From Pyrenophora tritici-repentis (lineage: Eukaryota; Ascomycota; Dothideomycetes; Pleosporales; Pleosporaceae), in contig NC_089394.1 of assembly GCF_003171515.1 (NCBI RefSeq), positions 496,001 to 560,000 of the forward strand: DNA of 64,000 bases. Direction: 5' to 3'. Under the pieces are notes generated by a model that worked only from the letters and a program-made list of their open reading frames with translations, searched no databases and had not been told where the DNA came from. Below are positions 31,271 through 41,766 of this stretch, piece after piece (position 1 is the stretch's first letter; each line of letters starts with the position of its first letter). The position numbers were made by a program, and so were the translations under genes.

Positions 31271-31873
31271 TGGGTAAAATGAGTACAGGATATGTATAGG
31301 ATATGTGATGCAGGTGTGTGTGCAGGAAGTGAGGGGCCGAAAGAATCGTCATCAAGAGACAGCTCCATCTCTCGCGGCCTTGCTACGGCTTCATCAGAGT
31401 TCTCCTCACTGTTCAACAACATCCGTTTGGTTGCTTCGGTCTATATGAGGGTCCGGGTAAGGCCGCGTTATCGCCGTCTAGGATGACCACCGGAGACTTG
31501 AATATGCCGACTCGCCCGCTTAAAGTGGCGCCTTTCCTAAACGGCTCACTCTACAAGCTGTCATCCGTTGCTTACCTCAACGAATGCCCTGAACGTGCAC
31601 ACAAACCACAATGGTGGTGCTGAATATCGTTATGTTTAATTTGCCGCAAACAAGCCTTGCGACGATGGCGTCGGTGGATATGCGATGCGGTTGGGCTTGA
31701 CGCGTTCAGACTCGGATCAGGCGTCTCGCCTGCGCGCCCTACCGTAGTTAGCTGTAGCGTGGACGCCTTTGAAAGGGCCTTTGAGGTCAAGAATGATACT
31801 ACAGTATATAAGTATCCTTCAAAACAACCGAAATATGACTCAACTACCCATATCCAGACACTTGATCAGGACA
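31271..31873. promoter_or_regulatory. Shared divergent promoter (SDR / FAD monooxygenase)
   Basis: The region separates two outward-facing start codons. Toward the monooxygenase a good TATA box, GTATATAAG, lies at 31804-31812, about 65 nt upstream of the chosen ATG. No gene is seen here. Confidence 0.45.
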
Positions 31874-33118
31874 ATGTCTATTTCTACCGCTCCACAGTTG
31901 AGAGTCCTCATCAATGGCGCCGGCATCGCAGGATCATGTCTCGCCTACTGGCTTGCCAGAACACGTTTCAATGCGTCCATCACCGTTCTCGAGCGGTCGC
32001 CTGCTCCCCGACCTACAGGACAGTCGATCGAGATTCGTGGTCCTGCTAGATCCATCGTTGAGAAGATGGGTCTACTTCCAGCCCTGCGCGCCTGCAACAC
32101 CACAGAGGAGGGCACGCGTCTCATCAACTCATCTAGCAAGGTTATTGCCGAATTCGGCAAGGGAGATAATAGTTTTACTTCCGAGTACGAAATTTTACGA
32201 GCCGACTTGTGTGGTCTTTTCCTAGATGCGACCAAGGATGTGGGAAATGTGAAGTACATGTATGGTGATTATGTCACAGCCCTACAGCAAACGGACAAGC
32301 AGGTGGATGTAACCTACAACAGTGGAGCACCAGACAGCTTCGACCTCGTCGTTGGCGCTGACGGGTCCACTTCAAGAATTCGGTCATTGATTCTGAGTGA
32401 AGAAGAGCGGAAAGACAGCTACAACTTCGTCGGCCAATACGTCGCCTATTTCAGCATCCCTCGACAGGACTCCGACACAAATCATTGGTACTGGTACAAT
32501 GCACCAAGCGGTCTGGGGCTGATGACACGACCGCATCGCAACGAAAAGACAATAGGATGTTACATGTGCATTACAACGCCAGCACGTGGGCATCGCGATC
32601 CCGTCGCCGAGGAAGCAATCAAAGGAGGGCCGGGAGCTCAGAAAAAGCTTTTGCACAACTACTTCAAAGATGCCGGATGGGAAGCCAAGCGCATCTTAGC
32701 AGGCATGGATCAATGCGACGACTTTTACATGAGCAGAACAGCCTACGTCAAACTCCCCAAATGGATCAATAACCGTGTTGCCCTTGTCGGTGATGCAGCG
32801 CACGCAACATTGGGTGTCGGAGCTACGCTTGCTGTCGAGGGCGCATACTTTCTCGCTGGCGAGCTTTCCAAGATACAAAACACCGATGAAATTGCAGATG
32901 CTCTGGTACGATACGAGCATAATTTCCGCGTGATACAAGGAAAGGATGAAGATATCCCATTCTGGTACCCTCAGATCGCTTTTCCTCAGACGTCTTGGGC
33001 CTTGAAGCTGAGGGATACTCTCGTGTGGACGTTGAGCAAGACCAAGGCGTATAAGCTCTTGCCCGAGGAGAAGTCAGATGAGACGAAGTTGCCAGTATAC
33101 GACTGGATCAGCGTTTGA
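31874..33118 (+). CDS. FAD-dependent aromatic-type monooxygenase
   Basis: Intronless; 414 residues from the ATG at 31874. The frame also contains ATGs at 31793 and 31835, but a TATA box at 31804-31812 and the position of the FAD motif favour 31874. Motifs: 'VLINGAGIAGSCLAYWLAR' (GxGxxG FAD fold), 'VVGADGSTSRIR' (DG motif contacting FAD and NADPH) and 'VALVGDAAHATLGVGATLAV' (GD motif). This order is that of group A flavoprotein hydroxylases, such as salicylate hydroxylase and TetX-like enzymes. They hydroxylate or epoxidise small organic substrates using NAD(P)H and oxygen. The substrate is unknown. It is divergent from an SDR and convergent with myo-inositol oxygenase. Confidence 0.9.
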   Translation: MSISTAPQLRVLINGAGIAGSCLAYWLARTRFNASITVLERSPAPRPTGQSIEIRGPARSIVEKMGLLPALRACNTTEEGTRLINSSSKVIAEFGKGDNSFTSEYEILRADLCGLFLDATKDVGNVKYMYGDYVTALQQTDKQVDVTYNSGAPDSFDLVVGADGSTSRIRSLILSEEERKDSYNFVGQYVAYFSIPRQDSDTNHWYWYNAPSGLGLMTRPHRNEKTIGCYMCITTPARGHRDPVAEEAIKGGPGAQKKLLHNYFKDAGWEAKRILAGMDQCDDFYMSRTAYVKLPKWINNRVALVGDAAHATLGVGATLAVEGAYFLAGELSKIQNTDEIADALVRYEHNFRVIQGKDEDIPFWYPQIAFPQTSWALKLRDTLVWTLSKTKAYKLLPEEKSDETKLPVYDWISV

Positions 33119-33450
33119 GATAAGGTAGTGATACTTTGTTGTTGAGGGAGTCTGGTGTACATCAACAATATGATTGCCTCAAGTCAATGGAGCAGATGAT
33201 TCGGTGGGTGCGTAAGAAACGGTAGAATAATCTGGTTTGGTTGGGGAATAGGTTTAGATAGGCGAGGCATCCTCTGAATAGCATCGTGAATAAAAATTTC
33301 GTCATGACAAAGGAAATTCTATGATCTCTGACTGAAAGCAATATATACAAAAGTTGTGTTACATGAAACCACGGGCCTTTATGGCACTCCGCGACACTTA
33401 TACCCAAACGCCGTTAGAAGGAAATTCGTTATCGAGGTCCTGCTCGACCA
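33119..33450. other. Convergent spacer
   Basis: Between the stop codons of the monooxygenase and myo-inositol oxygenase genes. AT-rich, no gene seen. Confidence 0.55.
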
Positions 33451-34431
33451 TCACCACTTGAGCTTTTTATCTTTACCAATAAACTCGTCAATGATGTCCA
33501 TGTAGTACTCTTTCAGGTCCTCGACCTTTGGTACCTCATCGCTTTTGCTGTACAGATCGTACGGGTTGAAGGCCCTGACTGCGTCCAACATGCGCACGTC
33601 CTTGTCGTTCATCATCCACTTGTATGCGCCACCAGTGTGCCAAGGGTAGAAGGAGTGATACCTGATCATAGCTAATCCTTCCTCGGGGATTCTTGATTGA
33701 TCCTTCATGATGTGGTATAGGTATTCGTCATGACCCCAGCTTAGCATGACGTTGTCCATGCCGCAACCGGGTGTGTAGATACCGTGCTCGGTGCTATAGA
33801 TCTCGTCGTTGTAGTCTGGGTTGTTCTTGAATGTGTCTGGGTAGATGATCTTGGGAGAGTAGGCACAGCCTACGGGGAATGTGTCGCCGACGACGTCCCA
33901 TTGACCGCGTGCGTCGAAGAAGAAGAGTAGTTTTCCAAGGTCGTGGATGAGTCCGACGAGTTGGAACCAACGTGGCTTTCCGTCACGACGGATGGCTTCG
34001 GCAGATTGGAGGAGGTGCTCGATTTGGGAGAGTGAGGTGTCTGGGTCTGATTCATCGATCAATGTGTTGAGCTTCTCCATTGCCTCCCAAATTGTCATTT
34101 CGGCGCGAGTCTTGCTGTGGAACGCGTTGCGTGCCTTGAGGTTGTAGGCTACTGTTTGCTTCTCATGCTGCTCACGGTAGAAGTTCTTGACGCGGTCGCA
34201 TGCTTCTTCGTATTGTCGGAATTGTGTCTTGTCCTTTTCAGCATCGAACTGTGACTGCTCATAGATGTCCTTTTCTTTTTGGCTCGCAGTGCCGTTCTTG
34301 ACTTTCAAGGCTGCCTTAAGCACGTTGACATCGTCAATGGCATCTGAAGTGGCCTCAAGAGCAAGGCCATCGCGGTGATTGTTGAAGTCCTCAGCCACGT
34401 TAGGCGTCTCAAAGATGGCGCCGGGTGCCAT
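33451..34431 (-). CDS. MIOX: myo-Inositol oxygenase
   Basis: Intronless, 326 residues from the ATG at 34431. The di-iron HD-fold signature is intact: 'WFQLVGLIHDLGKLLFFF' (HD ligands), 'STEHGIYTPGCGMDN', 'MLSWGHDEYLYHIMK' and 'MIRYHSFYPWHTGGAYKWMM' (substrate and metal His), and 'AVRAFNPYDLYSK' near the end. The enzyme uses O2 to open myo-inositol to D-glucuronate, the first step of the animal, plant and fungal glucuronate route. The N-terminal 80 residues are helical and variable, as in other fungal members. It is divergent from the aldo-keto reductase that could act on its product, sharing a promoter region of about 1.1 kb. The assignment is very secure. Confidence 0.97.
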   Translation of the reverse strand: MAPGAIFETPNVAEDFNNHRDGLALEATSDAIDDVNVLKAALKVKNGTASQKEKDIYEQSQFDAEKDKTQFRQYEEACDRVKNFYREQHEKQTVAYNLKARNAFHSKTRAEMTIWEAMEKLNTLIDESDPDTSLSQIEHLLQSAEAIRRDGKPRWFQLVGLIHDLGKLLFFFDARGQWDVVGDTFPVGCAYSPKIIYPDTFKNNPDYNDEIYSTEHGIYTPGCGMDNVMLSWGHDEYLYHIMKDQSRIPEEGLAMIRYHSFYPWHTGGAYKWMMNDKDVRMLDAVRAFNPYDLYSKSDEVPKVEDLKEYYMDIIDEFIGKDKKLKW

Positions 34432-35584
34432 GGTAGAGGTACTTTAGGACAAAGGATAGAAACTCTTAGAGATACACGAGAGTAGATGATATATGGATAG
34501 TTCTGAGGAATAGACTGATGAGAGCTATAAAGGTAAATTGAAGTTTGTATGGTGAGGCCAAGTCATTGCGGCGAAGATGAGAGAAGTACTTATTCTTCAC
34601 CCCTCCACACATAACGGCGTATAGCTTCCAGAACCAGTAAACGCTCAGTACTACCGAGCTAACTCCTGCTTACTCGTTGGAGGCAGAATTATCGTGTCTC
34701 CATCTCCAGATCCACTCATGGTGAGCACTCCGCACAAGTTGGGCTCGAGTAGGGCAAGAGGCGCGCTATGTGGCAATTCCCTCCGTAGTACACAAGTGCC
34801 GTTGAGCTGCCGCGTAGAGATCTGTGGTTCTGGAAAAGGGCACTAAGGGTCTTAGGGTCCTCTCAGGGTCCTGGTGGATGCAGCAGCGATGTTGGTTGGC
34901 CGCTTTTCTTAGATGTGCCCTGAAGTGCAGCGCTGGTGACAGCTTGATGTTTCGCGAGGATTACCCAAGTGGAGATAGCGCAAACACCTTGTGGAACGCA
35001 AGCCTCCATCTCTCTCAACACGGTAATTTTCGCCGCGATTGCGCAGCTGACGTACTGTATTTACCTTCGCGCTCGTTGCGAGAGCTAGGAAGACTACTTC
35101 CGAAGACCTAGACTTGCTCGGACTGCCCGGACTGCCAGTGCCAGCGAAGAGCTGCATGATGACGCCGAGCTTGAGCCGGACCGTCCAAGCACTTGATGCT
35201 CGGGGCCCTCTCCACCGACGATACCCCACGCAGACTGTTAGAAATTCCCATTGAGGCTGAAGCGCTTATTCTCGCAACTACTGGGCCGAACCTACGTCTG
35301 CGGGGCATGTTGGCGGGGCAGCATCGGACGTCGGGAGAAATTAATAGAGTCAATCACAGTTGACGTATGTCTGTAGCCATACCAGAACAGGATCCAAAGG
35401 CCACCCAGACTATGGAGCACCCAAGTGATTACGAACTACCTAGTCCTGGGCAGCAACCCCCACCCATTACACATTACCCCAAGTACTCCGGGATATATAC
35501 CCTGACTGCCCCGCGATGAATCCCGCCCTCGCCAAGTTTATACTCAAAAGCACACCCAAGAGTATCCTCAACCCGCAGCCCGAA
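34432..35584. promoter_or_regulatory. Shared divergent promoter (myo-inositol oxygenase / aldo-keto reductase)
   Basis: About 1.1 kb between outward-facing genes with no coding feature. A TATA-like stretch CATATATC (minus strand, near 34488-34495) lies about 60 nt upstream of the oxygenase. GGATATATAC at 35491-35500 lies about 90 nt upstream of the reductase ATG at 35585. Confidence 0.45.
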
Positions 35585-36629
35585 ATGAACACCGCGATCC
35601 CTCTCAACACTGGCGCCACCATCCCAGCCCTTGGTTTGGGAACGTGGCAGTCTCCGCCAGGCGAAGTCAAGAAGGCGGTCGTGCATGCGATTGAGAGCGG
35701 TTACAGGCATATCGACTGCGCTTTCTGCTACCAAAACGAGGACGAGGTCGGCGATGCGCTTCAGGACGTCATTTCACGAGGTATCGTGGAGAGAGAAGAT
35801 CTGTTCATCACTAGCAAGCTGTGGTGCACATTCCACACCAGGGCCGAAGAGGGGCTGCAGAAGAGCTTGGACATGCTAAAGACTCCCTACGTGGATCTTT
35901 ACCTGATGCACTGGCCTGTTCCCATGAACCCTAATGGTGAGTTGGAAAGACTTTGACGTGCCATACTGGAGCTGACCACGTTAGGCAACCATCCCCTCTT
36001 CCCCAAGCACGAAGACGGCTCACGCGACATCGACAGCTCAATAACCCACCAAGACACCTGGAAGAACTTGGAGAAGTTGATCCAGTCACACCCTGAAAAG
36101 GTCAAGGCTATCGGCGTCGCGAACTACTCCGTCAAGTACTTGGAGAAGCTGCTCGCCAAAGCTACCATCGTTCCCGCCGTCAACCAGATCGAGAACCACC
36201 CACTGTGCCCACAACAAGAGGTTATAGACTTTTGCAAGGAGAAGGGTATTCATATCACAGCATACAGCCCACTTGGCAGCACTGGATGTCCGCTGTTCGA
36301 GGACGAGGGTGTGAATGAGGTTGCAAAGAAGCACAGTGTGAAACCCGCTGTTGTACTTTTGAGCTATCACCGTAAGTCTAAATACTTCCGTCGAGCCAGC
36401 ACGATTCTAACCTAGTTTAGTCGCTCGCAACTCCTCTGTCCTCGCAAAGTCCGTCACTCCATCGCGCATCGAGGAGAACAGCAAGCTCATCTCCCTCGAC
36501 GGTGAAGACATGGAGAAGCTGGAGAAGATTCACAAGGTCAAGGGAATTACTCGCTATGTATACCCGCCCTTTGGCGTCGACTGCGGATTCCCAGACAAAG
36601 TAGGGGGCATGGACCTGAGCGGTCCGTGA
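35585..36629 (+). CDS. Aldo-keto reductase (candidate D-glucuronate reductase)
   Basis: Exons 35585-35936, 35985-36371 and 36421-36629 join in phase (48- and 49-nt introns), giving 315 residues. An in-frame ATG at 35516 would add 23 residues, but the TATA box at 35491-35500 lies only 16 nt before it. Motifs: '[14 protein letters not shown]', '[15 protein letters not shown]' (catalytic Asp and Tyr), 'FITSKLW' (Lys), 'LMHWPVP' (His), 'VNQIENHP' and 'ITAYSPLGS'. This is a complete (beta/alpha)8 NADPH reductase of the AKR1/GCY1 type. Related fungal enzymes reduce uronic acids and glyceraldehyde. Being divergent from myo-inositol oxygenase, its likely substrate is D-glucuronate, giving L-gulonate; that is inference from context. 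Confidence 0.9.
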
Positions 36630-36758
36630 CTGGCAGAAATGAGTAAACTGTAGCATGCATTTAGGATAGGAACAAAAGCTATACCCAATTGAAGGTTTCA
36701 ATAACTAAGTCCTGGGAAACCCATAATTGTCTTCCTGTCAATTCTCATCGACTATAAT

Positions 36759-37600
36759 CTACCGTCCCATCCACCCTCCATCGACAGTAAGCACCTCACC
36801 ACTAACATACGCACTCGCCGCACTAGCCAAAAATACAACCGCGCCCTTGAAGTCCTCTGGACTCCCCCACCTCCCCGCAGGAATCCGCGACAGTATACTC
36901 TCCGCCCTCTTCTCGTCCTTGATCAGCGCCTCATTCATGTCCGTCGCAATGTATCCCGGCGCAATCGCATTCACGCTAAGCCCTTTGCTGGCCCACTCAT
37001 TGGAAAGTGCCTTGGTCAGCTGTCCCACGCCACCCTTGGACGCAGCATACGCCGGTACTGTGATACCACCTTGAAAGGTGAGCAGCGAGGCTACGTTTAT
37101 GATACTACCACGACGTCCCAATGGCAAATCGGCAGGCTGCTCGAGCATGTGTGCGCCCACGTCGCGACAGAGTTGAAATACAGAGGTAAGGTTTACTTGT
37201 AGCACAGACTCCCAGTCGTCATCTGGGAATTGGTGGGCAGGGTGTCGCTTCTGAATGCCGCCGCAGTTGAGGAGGATGTGTATTCTATGGCCGTCTTTGA
37301 GGATGGTGGGGACGAGGCTCGATACAGAGGCCTTGGACGAGAGGTCGGCGGTGTAGATTGTTGCTTTGTGACCTAGAGCCTCAATGGCTTCTTTTGTAGT
37401 TTGGTTGGATGTGTCGCGCTGGTTTGTATGAGTGATGGTTGTAGGATAATAGGATAGCAGAGGTCTCTTACTTGTACAAGGATGATGTTGGCGCCTGCTT
37501 CTGCGAGGGCTATGGCCATTGCTTGACCTATTCCTCGCGTGCCGCCTGTGACGAGGGCATTTTGTCCCTCGAGGGAGTAGAGCTGTTGGACAGATGTCAT
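36759..37600 (-). CDS. KduD-like short-chain dehydrogenase (gluconate 5-dehydrogenase / ketosugar reductase type)
   Basis: Exons 37600-37472 and 37418-36759 join in phase 0 across a 53-nt intron (GTAAGA...ACCAG), giving 262 residues. Motifs: '[19 protein letters not shown]' (cofactor loop), 'LLNCGGI' (NAG-equivalent), '[14 protein letters not shown]' (Ser) and '[20 protein letters not shown]' (YxxxK). They are followed by '[17 protein letters not shown]' and the C-terminal '[15 protein letters not shown]'. The strongest resemblance is to KduD/2-deoxy-D-gluconate 3-dehydrogenase and gluconate 5-dehydrogenase, which interconvert keto and hydroxy sugar acids. Some fungal L-xylulose reductases also fall in this neighbourhood. 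It is convergent with the aldo-keto reductase (129 bp between stops) and divergent from the zinc dehydrogenase. Confidence 0.92.
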
Positions 37601-38075
37601 AGTATCTGCTTGTTGCGATGGTAGGTCGGAAAGCTACTGATGATGAACGACAACGGTTCCTACGGTGGTTCGTGCGAGTGGTGTCTTCAATGTAACTATT
37701 GCAGCAAATTACGCGCTGAAGGAATACCAGAGAAAAAGTATCGACAGCAGATTCGGGCGCTCGCGGCTAAAAGCGATGATGTTTGCAGCGCATTCGTATT
37801 TGGGGGGCTCGGAACTGCCTCGGAAAGGCAACCCCGCCATGCGTCGGCATCTGATGTCCCGCACTCTCAAATGCCGATGGGGGAATTTGTCTCCATGTGA
37901 TGTCGTGCTATGGGGCAAGGCGCGCCGGTTGTTTGCGCATCATAGGTTTCAAAACTTATGAGATGACTTGACTTCTCATTGCTTCATTCTGTAACTTCTC
38001 ACCTTGGCCTTTACTACTACTGAGTGATCCGGCTTTATCCTTCTATTGCAGAACTACTGTTTACAAAACAACTTA
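37601..38075. promoter_or_regulatory. Shared divergent promoter (KduD-like SDR / zinc polyol dehydrogenase)
   Basis: 475 bp between outward-facing start codons, with no coding feature of its own. The compact spacing suggests joint control of the two sugar-acid/polyol enzymes. Confidence 0.45.
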
Positions 38076-39395
38076 ATGGCTTCCCAGCAGTCAGAACAGG
38101 GCGGGAGGCAGATTCGCGCCTCAGTCCTCCATGGTGCGAGAGATTTACGCATTGTACGCCGTCATAGGGTCACCATCTCCTTCATGTACTGACCCAAACT
38201 CAGGAAAGCCGCTCGATCCTGCCACCATCCCCAACGGAGCTACAAATTAGCATTCGCAGTACTGGTCTCTGCGGTTCCGATCTGCATTACTACCGACACT
38301 ACCGTAATGGCGACATCATCGTGCGAGAACCCATGTCACTGGGTCACGAATCCGCTGGTGTGGTTGTAGGTGTAGGGTCGGAAGTATCAAACTTCAAGGT
38401 CGGAGATAAGGTTGCATTGGAAGTAGGATTGCCGTGTGAAAATTGCGATAGGTGTAAAGAAGGGAGGTATAATATTTGCAAGGGCATGAAGTTCCGGAGT
38501 AGTGCAAAGGCTTTCCCGCATGCCCAAGGGACCTTGCAGGATCGGATTAACCACCCAGCCGCTTGGTGTCATAAGTGAGTCCTTGGATTAAATGCTTCCA
38601 AGATGATGCTAACAGGAGACAGATTGCCAGAAGATGTGTCATTAGATCTTGGAGCCCTTCTCGAGCCACTTAGTGTAGCTATCCAGGCATCGAAACGAGC
38701 GCAATTAGCACCTGGCTCAACTGTACTGGTGTTTGGTGCTGGTGCGGTTGGTCTATTAGTCGCTGCCATGGCGAAGATCTCCGGCGCCGGTACTGTTGTA
38801 ATAGCAGACATTGACGCTGGACGAGTAGAGTTTGCTGTAGAGAACAGATTCGCGCATAGAAGTTTCACAGTACCAATGAAGCGTGGGAATACAATAGAAG
38901 AGCAGCTGGAGATAGCAAAGGAACTAGCGGCTGACATCGGAAAGCTGACCAAGATGAGCGAGGGGGAAGTCGGAGAGATGGATGCCGTGTTTGAGTGCAC
39001 TGGTGTGCCATCATGCGTACAAGCATCCATTTTTGTAAGTTCCCAGTATGGCAATTTCACCCACTGAATGCTGACGCGATTAGGCCACACGACCAGGCGG
39101 TAAAGTGCTATTGATTGGCATGGGTACACCGATCCAAACACTGCCTATTTCCGCCGCTGCTCTCCGCGAAGTCGACATTGTCGGCGTCTTCCGGTACGCG
39201 AATACTTACCCCATGGGCATTGAGGTAGTATCAAAGAAGGGAGACGACTACCCTAACTTCGCCAAGTTAGTAACCCACACATACAAGGGCTTAGAGTCGG
39301 CGGAGGAGGCGTTCGAAATGGCTGGAAAGACTAAGGACGAAAGCGGAAAGTTAGTTATCAAGGTTGTACTTGAGACTGGTGAAGACGAGAAGTGA
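38076..39395 (+). CDS. Zinc-dependent polyol / sugar-acid dehydrogenase (sorbitol-xylitol-idonate type)
   Basis: Four exons (38076-38153, 38204-38574, 38623-39034, 39084-39395) join in phase, giving 390 residues. The catalytic zinc site is 'TGLCGSDLHYY' and 'SLGHESAGVV'. The structural zinc loop is 'PCENCDRCKEGRYNIC' with all four Cys. The Rossmann motif is 'LVFGAGAVGLLVAAM', followed by the NAD-selecting Asp in 'IADIDAGR'. 'CHKLPEDVSLDLGALLEPLS' and 'GVFRYANTYPMGIEVV' are diagnostic of the sorbitol/xylitol/L-arabinitol/L-idonate dehydrogenase branch. In the pathway inferred here it could oxidise L-gulonate, L-idonate or xylitol. Sequence alone does not decide which. Confidence 0.92.
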
Positions 39396-40317
39396 AATCT
39401 ATAGGTTGTCATTCATGCGCTTCTTACTTCTGGGGTCTATGCATGACATAGCAAAAAGATTCTCAAGTCGATTGACATCCTGTGCTTGGCTGGAATCATG
39501 CATATACTTTGTGCAACTCACATAGAGTTTGAGCTATAAAGATACAGTGACCAATGGATCCCGATCAAGTATGCCGGGAAATGTCTTTGTACCTATGGTC
39601 AAGCACTCCCCTCCCCCAAGCCAAAGCAACTTTCCCCAACAATTTCATACCCGCGTCTCAACATGCAGAGTCCCCACCCGTCCGTATGGAAGACCGCGGA
39701 TGTCCCAACAAGCACCATTCGTGATATTGCGGGGAAACAAGTCGCAATCCCACCGAAAAAGGAGATTTTCCCCGTCTTTCCGATTTGGCCGACATTTACG
39801 CGTGACGGCGTGCTTTAGTTACGCTCACACAAGCTCATGACGACTCCACGCGTTTCCCCACACTGCTACAACCTACGCAATTCTACATCATCAAAGTTCT
39901 AATCTCGCATGGCTGTTTGTCGCACATGATGGTGCCGATCACCTGTTCAGCCGCCTTTATGCCACCATGGCCGGCACGGAAATAACATCGATACGTAGTT
40001 TTTGGGTAGTACGACAGGAAAATGATGGCAGTGACTTCTGGATACAGCTGAGAGGAGTCTGGTTGTGCCGCTGGAAGAAATTGAAGATGGGACAGGAGAA
40101 TAGCCTGTAGTGCTCTTGCCTCTCCCTTGGGTTGGACCCTGAGATGAGCTTTGACCATTGTAACTTCCATTCGCGATTGAGAGGCAGTGTATCCTCGTAG
40201 GACCTTAATCTCAGACAAATCACCTCCTCTGAAAGCTCTCTTTTCACTGAAGTAGGAGGTGTTCATCTCGAATCAACTTTTGCCTGTTCCCATCTCTGTG
40301 TCGAAGTCCATCTCACA
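39396..40317. other. Intergenic
   Basis: 3' flank of the zinc dehydrogenase and promoter of the Gfo/Idh/MocA gene. Frames of up to about 125 codons occur but show no domain. Confidence 0.5.
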
Positions 40318-41539
40318 ATGGCCCCAGTTGTCCGCAGACTGCGTGTTGCTGTCTCAGGCCTCGGTCGAATGGGTGCCCGCCATGCATTGCACTTCCTTCA
40401 CCGTACTCCGAGAGCTGAGCTCACGGCTGCCTTTACGCCAGATGAGAATGAGGTTGCGTGGGCAAAGAAGAATCTCGAGCCATGGGGTGTCAAGATCTAT
40501 ACCGACTACGACGAGATGTTGAAGCATGAGGGTCTTGAGGCAGTCTGTATAGCGACTGTGACTACTGTACACGCGGAGCAGACTATCAAGGCCATTGAAG
40601 CTGGGAAGCATGTACTGTGTGAGAAGCCACTGAGCACCAAGTTGGACGTAGTACGTATCTCCATTCACTCACTTTCACGAGATCGAAAGAGGCTAAGCAT
40701 CGTCATGTCCAGTGTCAACAAGTCCTCGACACAGCAAAACGCAACCCTCACGTCAAGGTCATGTGTGGTTTCTCTCGTCGCTTCGATTCATCCTACCTCC
40801 AAGCGTACAATATCACAAAAAGAGGAGACATCGGCCGTCCCACAATCCTTCGCTCTCAGACATGCGACAAGTAAGCAACCCTTCTCTTCCCTCCAAGCAC
40901 CTCACAACTACTGACATTCCACCTAATCACAGGTACGACCCCTCAGGCTTCTTCGTAGCCTACGCCGAGTTCTCAGGCGGCATCTTCGTTGACTGCAACG
41001 TCCACGACATTGACCTCGCTCTATGGTACTTCTCGGCCTCGTCCTCCGGCAGAGACCTGCCCAAAGTCAAATCCGTCACTGCAGTTGGCGTTACAGCCGT
41101 CGAACCCGATCTAGCCAAACACGGCGACGTAGACAACGGCATTGGTCTTGTGGAATTCCACGGCGGACAGATTGCGTACTTTTACAGTTCCCGCATGAAT
41201 GCTCCGGGTCAGCACGATATGACTGAGATTATTGGTACGAAGGGCAAGCTTGTTGTCAACTCGAACCCTTCAACGGGACTGTTGGAAAATCATGCCAGTG
41301 AGGGCATTCACAGGGAGATTCCGCAGAACTACTATGAGCGATTTGAATTCGCGTTTGTTGAGGAGGCGAGGCAGTTCAGTGAGGCGGTGCTGGAGGACAA
41401 GGAGGTGCCGGTAGACTTGGAGAGTTCGATGGAGGCGGTCAAGATTGGAGTTGCTCTGCAGGAGAGTTTGAGGACGGGGAAGAAGATCTTGTTTGATCAG
41501 CAAGGAAATAGGATGGATGAGGTGAGAGCGAAGTTGTAG
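40318..41539 (+). CDS. Gfo/Idh/MocA oxidoreductase (inositol 2-dehydrogenase-like)
   Basis: Exons 40318-40650, 40713-40870 and 40933-41539 join in phase (introns of 62 nt each), giving 365 residues. The Rossmann start is 'LRVAVSGLGRMGARHALHF'. The catalytic EKP motif is present in 'GKHVLCEKPLSTKLDV'. The C-terminal domain has 'GGIFVDCNVHDIDLALWYF', matching the GGxxxDxxxHxxDxxxW signature whose Asp and His act in bacterial IolG. IolG oxidises myo-inositol to scyllo-inosose with NAD. The resemblance, together with a myo-inositol oxygenase 6 kb away, makes an inositol or inosose substrate plausible. Other members act on glucose-type sugars or dihydrodiols, so this remains inference. Confidence 0.9.
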
Positions 41540-41766
41540 GTAGATGCTGTTAGACACCGACTTCCTTTTATCTTCTAGAGGTATAGTCTCAGACAGCACT
41601 AATCATAGAGAACATGAAAGCAATTCAATATCATGACTTTTGGTATTTGTCAGGGTCGTCTATCGTGGAGTGTTCGACACAGTGTAAGACGTCTATCTAC
41701 CATCCCAGGCCATGCCATACACATCAATCATGTAGTCATTAATGCGTAAGCTCACTGTAACCCAAC

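Noticed and set aside
39883..40266. 127-codon minus-strand frame between the zinc dehydrogenase and the Gfo/Idh/MocA gene
   Set aside because: No recognisable features, and an overlapping frame on the same strand looks equally good; probably promoter sequence.
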